From a bacterium (GTDB lineage Bacteria; Omnitrophota; Gorgyraeia; Gygaellales; Profunditerraquicolaceae): a stretch of DNA of 9,061 bases. The position numbers and the translations under genes are program-made. Positions within the stretch are counted from its first letter, which is position 1. Each line of letters opens with the position of its first letter. Under the pieces are notes generated by a model. The model ran no database searches. It was not told where the DNA came from and saw only the letters and a list, made by a program, of their open reading frames with translations. Shown piece after piece: positions 5,308-9,061 of the stretch. Location of the stretch: positions 1 through 9,061 of the forward strand of contig SCRK01000038.1 in the NCBI GenBank assembly GCA_004298075.1, given 5' to 3'.

Positions 5308-7044
5308 ATGAATAAAAGGATCGGGCATATAGTAGAGATCAACGCGAATATGGTGACTGTCGGGTTGGAGGATTTTGTCATCCAGAATGAGGTGGCTTAT
5401 ATCCTGCACGGAGGCCTGCGTTTGAAGGCAGAGGTGATCCGGGTAAGGGATGACCGCGCTCAAATGCAGGTATATGAAAGTACATCGGGATTGAAGGTCG
5501 GGGAGCAGGTTGAATTTAGCGATGAGCTTCTCTCCGCGGAGCTGGGCCCGGGATTATTGGGCCAGATCTTTGACGGACTGCAGAATCCCCTTCCCGCGTT
5601 AGCCAAGGAATGCGGCTTTTTTCTCAAAAGAGGGGTTTACCTGGAGGCCCTTTCGGATAGCGAATGGGGATTTACTCCTTTGGTAAAAAAAGGGGAACAT
5701 GTTTTAGCCGGCAGCAAACTGGGGTTTGTCCCGGAGAAGGTTTTTAAGCATTATATAATGGTTCCTTTTGGCCTTAAAGGCGTCCTTGAGGTAGTTGATA
5801 TATCCGCTCAAGCCCGGCGGGGTATCAAAGAAAAGATCGCTGTTTTAAAAGATCAATCAGGCAAGCTCCATGAAGTTTTCTTAAAACAGAGGTGGCCGGT
5901 TAAGCTCCCTATCCAGGCATACGCGGAGAAGTTAAGGCCGGCTGAGCCCTTGATAACCAAGATGCGCCTCATTGATTCCTTGTTCCCGGTTAGCCGCGGA
6001 GGCACCTATTGTATACCCGGGCCATTTGGCGCGGGAAAAACAGTTTTGCAACAATTGACCAGCCGACACGCGGAGGTGGATATCGTGATTATTGCCGCCT
6101 GCGGGGAGCGTGCCGGAGAGGTAGTAGAGACGCTGAAGACATTTCCCGAATTAATCGATCCGCGCACGAATTCCCCTCTTATTGACCGCACAGTGATCAT
6201 CTGTAATACCAGCTCTATGCCTGTTGCCGCCAGGGAATCCAGCGTTTATACCGCGGTGACCATCGCCGAATACTACCGCCAGATGGGTTTGAATGTGTTG
6301 CTGCTGGCGGATTCAACTTCGCGTTGGGCTCAGGCCATGCGCGAGATGTCCGGCAGGCTGGAGGAGATCCCGGGTGAGGAAGCATTCCCGGCTTATCTTG
6401 AATCGCGCATAGCGTCTTTTTATGAAAGGGCCGGATTAGTCAGGCTGCATGACGGCTCGACAGGTTCGGTTACTATCGGAGGGGCAGTTAGCCCTGCCGG
6501 AGGAAATTTCGAAGAGCCGGTTACCCAGGCGACCCTTAAGGTAGTCGGCGCCTTTCACGGCCTCTCCCGCGAGCGATCTGACGCGCGCAGGTATCCGGCG
6601 ATCGACCCCCTGATCAGCTGGAGCAAATATAAGGGGTTTATCGAGGAGAAGAAAGAAAATGCCGGGCATGAGGCCTTGCGCAAGAGCTATGAGATATTCC
6701 AGATGATGAAGGTTATCGGCGAAGAGGGGATATCGCTTTCGGATTACATAGCCTATCTTAAGGGCGAGTTTTTTGACTTTGTTTACCTGCAGCAGAATGC
6801 CTTTGACGCGGTTGATGAAGCCACCTCCAAAGAAAGGCAGATCTATATATTCGATTTTATCCACGATATATTGCTTACCGATTTTAAATTAGAGGACAAA
6901 GAGCAGGCCTTGCGTTTCTTCCAGAAGTTAAGACAGCTGCTGCGCACTTGGAACTCAAGCGCCTGGATGAGCGCAGAGTTTAAGCAGATCGAAGAAGAGA
7001 TTTCTATACTGCTGGAAGAGAAGAGGATCCCGGAAGAAAAATAA
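5308..7044 (+). CDS. atpA: V-type ATP synthase/ATPase catalytic subunit A
   Basis: Catalytic nucleotide-binding subunit of the V1/A1 head, which hydrolyses or makes ATP. It is 578 residues, the usual A-subunit length. The N-terminal beta-barrel ends in MQVYESTSGLKVGE and LGPGLLGQIFDGLQNPL. The A-specific bulge domain occupies roughly residues 115-190. The P-loop is GPFGAGKT (238-245, Lys244). The catalytic glutamate is Glu267 in ACGERAGE, and the Walker B region ends in LLLAD (Asp335) followed by STSRW. Other A-type signatures are FPELIDPR, NTSSMPVAARE, TIAEYYRQMG and SGRLEEIPGEEAFPAYL. The ATG lies 5 bases after the preceding stop, with no strong Shine-Dalgarno site close by (GGAAAAGG lies about 20 bases upstream), so coupling to upstream translation is likely. 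All residues expected for catalysis are present. The direction of the reaction and the ion used cannot be told from this subunit. Confidence 0.97.
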   Translation: MNKRIGHIVEINANMVTVGLEDFVIQNEVAYILHGGLRLKAEVIRVRDDRAQMQVYESTSGLKVGEQVEFSDELLSAELGPGLLGQIFDGLQNPLPALAKECGFFLKRGVYLEALSDSEWGFTPLVKKGEHVLAGSKLGFVPEKVFKHYIMVPFGLKGVLEVVDISAQARRGIKEKIAVLKDQSGKLHEVFLKQRWPVKLPIQAYAEKLRPAEPLITKMRLIDSLFPVSRGGTYCIPGPFGAGKTVLQQLTSRHAEVDIVIIAACGERAGEVVETLKTFPELIDPRTNSPLIDRTVIICNTSSMPVAARESSVYTAVTIAEYYRQMGLNVLLLADSTSRWAQAMREMSGRLEEIPGEEAFPAYLESRIASFYERAGLVRLHDGSTGSVTIGGAVSPAGGNFEEPVTQATLKVVGAFHGLSRERSDARRYPAIDPLISWSKYKGFIEEKKENAGHEALRKSYEIFQMMKVIGEEGISLSDYIAYLKGEFFDFVYLQQNAFDAVDEATSKERQIYIFDFIHDILLTDFKLEDKEQALRFFQKLRQLLRTWNSSAWMSAEFKQIEEEISILLEEKRIPEEK

Positions 7045-7045
7045 C

Positions 7046-8347
7046 ATGCAAAAAGTATATACCAGTATTATTCAGATCGCCGGAGACGTGATCACCGTTG
7101 AGGCAGAAGGGGTTGGTTACAATGATGTCGCCCAGATCTCCTCGCGCCAGGGCACAAGCCTGGCTCAAGTTATCCGCATCGCGGGGGAAAAGGTATTCTT
7201 ACAGGTTTTTGCCGGAAGCCGGGGTATCTCCACGGGCGATAAAGTAAGATTCTTGGGCCGGCCCATGGTTGTGGCCAGCGGAGATGATCTGTTAGGCCGC
7301 ATATTTAACGGAAGCGGGGCGCCTTTGGACCATGGCCCGGAGATCTCCGAGAATACGATAGATATAGGAGGCCCGCCGGTAAATCCGGTAAAAAGGATTA
7401 TTCCCAGCAAGATGATCCGCACCGGTATTCCCATGATCGACGTATTTAATTCCCTGGTCGAATCGCAGAAGTTACCCATATTTTCCATTCCGGGAGAGCC
7501 TTACAACGAACTTTTGGCCAGGATCGCCATTCAGGCCGAAGTTGATATCATTATCCTGGGCGGCATGGGATTAAAATATGATGACTACCTGTTTTTTAAG
7601 GAGACGTTAAGGCAGCATGGGGCTTTGAGCCGTTCCATATTTTTTATGCACACCGCTTCTGACCCGGTAGTGGAATGCCTTTTAGTGCCGGATATGGCCC
7701 TGGCTGTCGCCGAGGATTTTGCCTTAAAAGGCAGGCGCGTATTGGTCCTTTTAAGCGATATGACCAATTTTGCCGACGCCTTAAAAGAAATATCCATAAC
7801 TATGGAGCAGGTCCCTTCCAATCGCGGCTATCCCGGCGACCTTTACAGCCAGTTAGCCAGCCGTTATGAAAAGGCGGTTGATTTTGAAGGGGCAGGCTCG
7901 ATCACAATATTGGCCGCAACTACAATGCCGGGCGATGATGTAACCCATCCTGTGCCGGATAACACCGGTTATATTACGGAGGGCCAGTTTTATCTTAAAA
8001 GCGGGGTTATCGAGCCATTCGGTTCATTAAGCCGGCTTAAACAGCAGGTAAACGGCAAGACCCGGCCGGACCACCGCGCGATAATGGATACGATGATCCA
8101 GCTTTTTGCCAGTTACCGCCAGACGGTTGAAAAACAAGCTATGGGTTTTCAGATGAGCGCCTGGGACAAGAAGCTGCTTAAATATGGCGGGCTTTTTGAA
8201 AAGGATATGATGTCCCTTAAAGTAAATATTCCCCTGGAAGACGCCCTGGATCTGGGGTGGGAGATCTTAGCAGAAGCCTTTAGTCCCGAGGAAACCGCGA
8301 TCAAGCGTTCGCTTATTGAAGAATACTGGCCAAAAAACAGTAGGTAG
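7046..8347 (+). CDS. atpB: V-type ATP synthase/ATPase subunit B (non-catalytic)
   Basis: Partner of subunit A in the A3B3 hexamer; it lacks a working P-loop and contributes an arginine finger. Length is 433 residues, normal for bacterial V-type B. In place of the Walker A loop it has FSIPGEPYNELLA (146-158), as expected for B subunits of this subgroup. Further signatures are GGMGLKYDDYLFF, LLSDMTNFADALKEIS, VPSNRGYPGDLYSQLASRYE, TTMPGDDVTHPVPDNTGYIT and EPFGSLSRLKQQV with Arg330 (the candidate arginine finger), then GKTRPDH. It begins 1 base after the atpA stop, with GGAAG 9 bases upstream. The final Ser-Arg-stop codons fall in the heptamer element also seen after carB, so the original C-terminus, probably ending near EYWPK, seems to have been altered or extended by that element. 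Confidence 0.97.
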   Translation: MQKVYTSIIQIAGDVITVEAEGVGYNDVAQISSRQGTSLAQVIRIAGEKVFLQVFAGSRGISTGDKVRFLGRPMVVASGDDLLGRIFNGSGAPLDHGPEISENTIDIGGPPVNPVKRIIPSKMIRTGIPMIDVFNSLVESQKLPIFSIPGEPYNELLARIAIQAEVDIIILGGMGLKYDDYLFFKETLRQHGALSRSIFFMHTASDPVVECLLVPDMALAVAEDFALKGRRVLVLLSDMTNFADALKEISITMEQVPSNRGYPGDLYSQLASRYEKAVDFEGAGSITILAATTMPGDDVTHPVPDNTGYITEGQFYLKSGVIEPFGSLSRLKQQVNGKTRPDHRAIMDTMIQLFASYRQTVEKQAMGFQMSAWDKKLLKYGGLFEKDMMSLKVNIPLEDALDLGWEILAEAFSPEETAIKRSLIEEYWPKNSR

Positions 8348-8369
8348 TAGTTAGCAGGTAGAATATAGG
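8340..8369 (+). repeat. Heptamer-periodic TAG-rich element, copy 2
   Basis: Reads GTAGGTA, GTAGTTA, GCAGGTA, GAATATA, then GG. It is an ungapped 26/30 match to 239-268, keeping all six TAG triplets. It provides the penultimate codons and the stop of atpB (TAG 8345-8347) and fills much of the only sizeable gap in the atp operon. Relative to copy 1, the host gene stops 7 bases (one heptamer) earlier in the element. Confidence 0.7.
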
Positions 8370-8401
8370 AAAAATCAAAAGAGATCCCGGCAAGAATAAT
8401 T
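8348..8401 (+). other. 54-base atpB-atpD spacer, largest non-coding gap
   Basis: The first 22 bases belong to the heptamer element; the remaining 32 are A-rich. I see no hairpin terminator and no credible -35/-10 pair. There is no Shine-Dalgarno site at normal distance from the atpD ATG: the nearest purine run, AAAAGAGA, is about 20 bases away. Confidence 0.6.
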
Positions 8402-9019
8402 ATGGCCAAGATTAAACTTACTAAAGGGGAATTGAAAAGGCAGCGCGATGCGTTGGCGCAGTTTGAGCGCTACTTGCCTACCCTGCAATTAAAAAAGCAG
8501 CAGTTGCAGCTGGAGATCTTACAGCAGGATTCACTTCTCGAAGAGAAAAATCAGGCGCTTCTGAAAAAAAATCAGGCGATCGGAATTTGGATAGGCCTGC
8601 TTACCGATGAAAAGGTTGATATAAAAACCTTCCTATTGCCGGCCAGGATAATCACCCATCCTAAAAATATCGCCGGGATAGATATTCCCGTATTTGACAC
8701 GGTAGAATTCAATGACGCGGATTATGATTTTTTTCTTACTCCTTTGTGGGTGGACGCGGCTATCACCAGCTTTAGGCAGTCCATTACATTAAAGAAGGAA
8801 ATCTCCACAATTGAGCGGGGGATAGTTGTATTGCGCCATGAGCTGCGCATTACCAGCCAAAGAGTCAATCTCTTTGAGAAAGTGAAGATCCCCGAGGCCC
8901 AGGAAAACATCCGCCTGATCAAGATCTATATCGGAGACCAAATGGCTAACGCAGTGGGCCGCAGCAAGATCGCCAAAAGAAAGATCGAAGAGCTGGTTTT
9001 GGCGGGAGGCGCAGCATGA
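8402..9019 (+). CDS. atpD: V-type ATP synthase/ATPase subunit D (central rotor shaft)
   Basis: Subunit D is the coiled-coil axle that turns inside the A3B3 head and couples ATP chemistry to the membrane ring. It has 205 residues, the normal length. The N-terminal helix begins MAKIKLTKGELKRQRDAL and continues through YLPTLQLKKQQLQLEIL to about residue 62. A middle region (about 63-120) with TFLLPARI and FDTVEF varies between families. The C-terminal helix contains LRHELRITSQRVNLFEK (144-160), IPEAQENIRLIKIYIGDQ (163-180) and a basic RSKIAKRK (187-194). The start is fixed by the conserved LTK.EL N-terminus despite the lack of a clear ribosome binding site. The TGA stop overlaps the atpI ATG (ATGA). 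A separate subunit F, which pairs with D in Thermus-type enzymes, is not visible. Confidence 0.95.
   Translation: MAKIKLTKGELKRQRDALAQFERYLPTLQLKKQQLQLEILQQDSLLEEKNQALLKKNQAIGIWIGLLTDEKVDIKTFLLPARIITHPKNIAGIDIPVFDTVEFNDADYDFFLTPLWVDAAITSFRQSITLKKEISTIERGIVVLRHELRITSQRVNLFEKVKIPEAQENIRLIKIYIGDQMANAVGRSKIAKRKIEELVLAGGAA
9004..9009 (+). promoter_or_regulatory. Ribosome binding site of atpI
   Basis: GGGAGG lies 6 bases before the ATG at 9016, within the last codons of atpD. Together with the ATGA stop/start overlap it points to translational coupling of atpD and atpI. Confidence 0.7.
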
Positions 9020-9061
9020 TCGTTCCCATGAAAAAGACGGTGGTGATCACCCAGGCTAAGG
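9016..9061 (+). CDS. atpI: V-type ATP synthase/ATPase subunit I, first 15 codons (cut by window edge)
   Basis: Only MIVPMKKTVVITQAK is visible. Subunit I proteins (the 'a' stator subunit carrying the ion half-channels) commonly begin with a short segment of the form M-I-V-x-M-K-K followed by a hydrophobic strand, which this matches. The ATGA overlap with atpD, the strong ribosome binding site and the usual D-then-I gene order support the call. The sequence is too short for any conclusion about ion specificity. The proteolipid gene atpK would be expected next. Confidence 0.75.
   Translation, partial: MIVPMKKTVVITQAK

Noticed and set aside
7481..7519. Missing Walker A motif in atpB as a sign of a broken gene
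   Set aside because: B subunits are non-catalytic and normally have a degenerate loop here. The rest of the protein is fully conserved in pattern.
8359..8364. TAGAAT as a -10 promoter box in the heptamer element (also at 251-256 and 258-263)
   Set aside because: It matches 5 of 6 bases of TATAAT, but no -35-like hexamer lies about 17 bases upstream, and the sequence follows from the heptamer pattern itself.
8544..8578. Near-repeated AAAAATCAGGCG in atpD
   Set aside because: Two short similar stretches coding Asn-Gln-Ala in a Lys/Gln-rich coiled coil; they are too short and too biased in composition to be meaningful.

Overview
The window is a dense, single-strand bacterial gene cluster. All twelve genes are on the + strand and most overlap or nearly touch. 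It joins the end of a pyrimidine-biosynthesis operon to a bacterial V-type (A/V-type) ATPase operon. Moderate base composition, a class 1B dihydroorotate dehydrogenase (PyrD plus PyrK), and a Chlamydia/spirochaete/Bacteroidetes-style V-ATPase order (E, DUF2764-like, A, B, D, I) suggest an uncultured anaerobe. My best guess is candidate phylum Omnitrophota (OP3) or another PVC-related lineage. This is inferred from gene content and order, since no rRNA or other marker is present.

Layout. 1-253: C-terminal end of carB (carbamoyl-phosphate synthase large chain). 278-1078: mutM (Fpg DNA glycosylase). 1082-1786: membrane methyltransferase of the isoprenylcysteine/phospholipid type. 1761-2555, 2549-3484 and 3472-4185: pyrK, pyrD and pyrF, each overlapping the next. 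4169-4771: atpE, whose start lies inside pyrF. 4772-5302: DUF2764-like V-ATPase operon protein. 5308-7044: atpA. 7046-8347: atpB. 8402-9019: atpD. 9016-9061: first 15 codons of atpI, cut by the window edge. No RNA gene, transposase, CRISPR array or convincing terminator is visible, and no gene-free stretch exceeds 54 bases.

How the genes work together. CarB makes carbamoyl phosphate, PyrD/PyrK oxidise dihydroorotate to orotate using NAD+, and PyrF decarboxylates OMP to UMP. The other pyr steps must be encoded outside the window. The atp genes encode the catalytic A3B3 head, a peripheral-stalk subunit (E), the rotor shaft (D) and the start of the membrane stator (I). The 17-base pyrF/atpE overlap, with no visible promoter, suggests the two pathways share a transcript.

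Most unusual features. (1) A roughly 30-bp, heptamer-periodic, TAG-rich element occurs twice, after carB and after atpB, and provides the last codons and the stop of both genes. (2) A perfect 33-bp (11-residue) in-frame tandem duplication lies in the coiled coil of AtpE and matches the hendecad periodicity of A/V-ATPase stalks. (3) The DUF2764-like protein occupies the place where a subunit C would be expected. (4) A 10-bp period tract in pyrK is read in all three frames.
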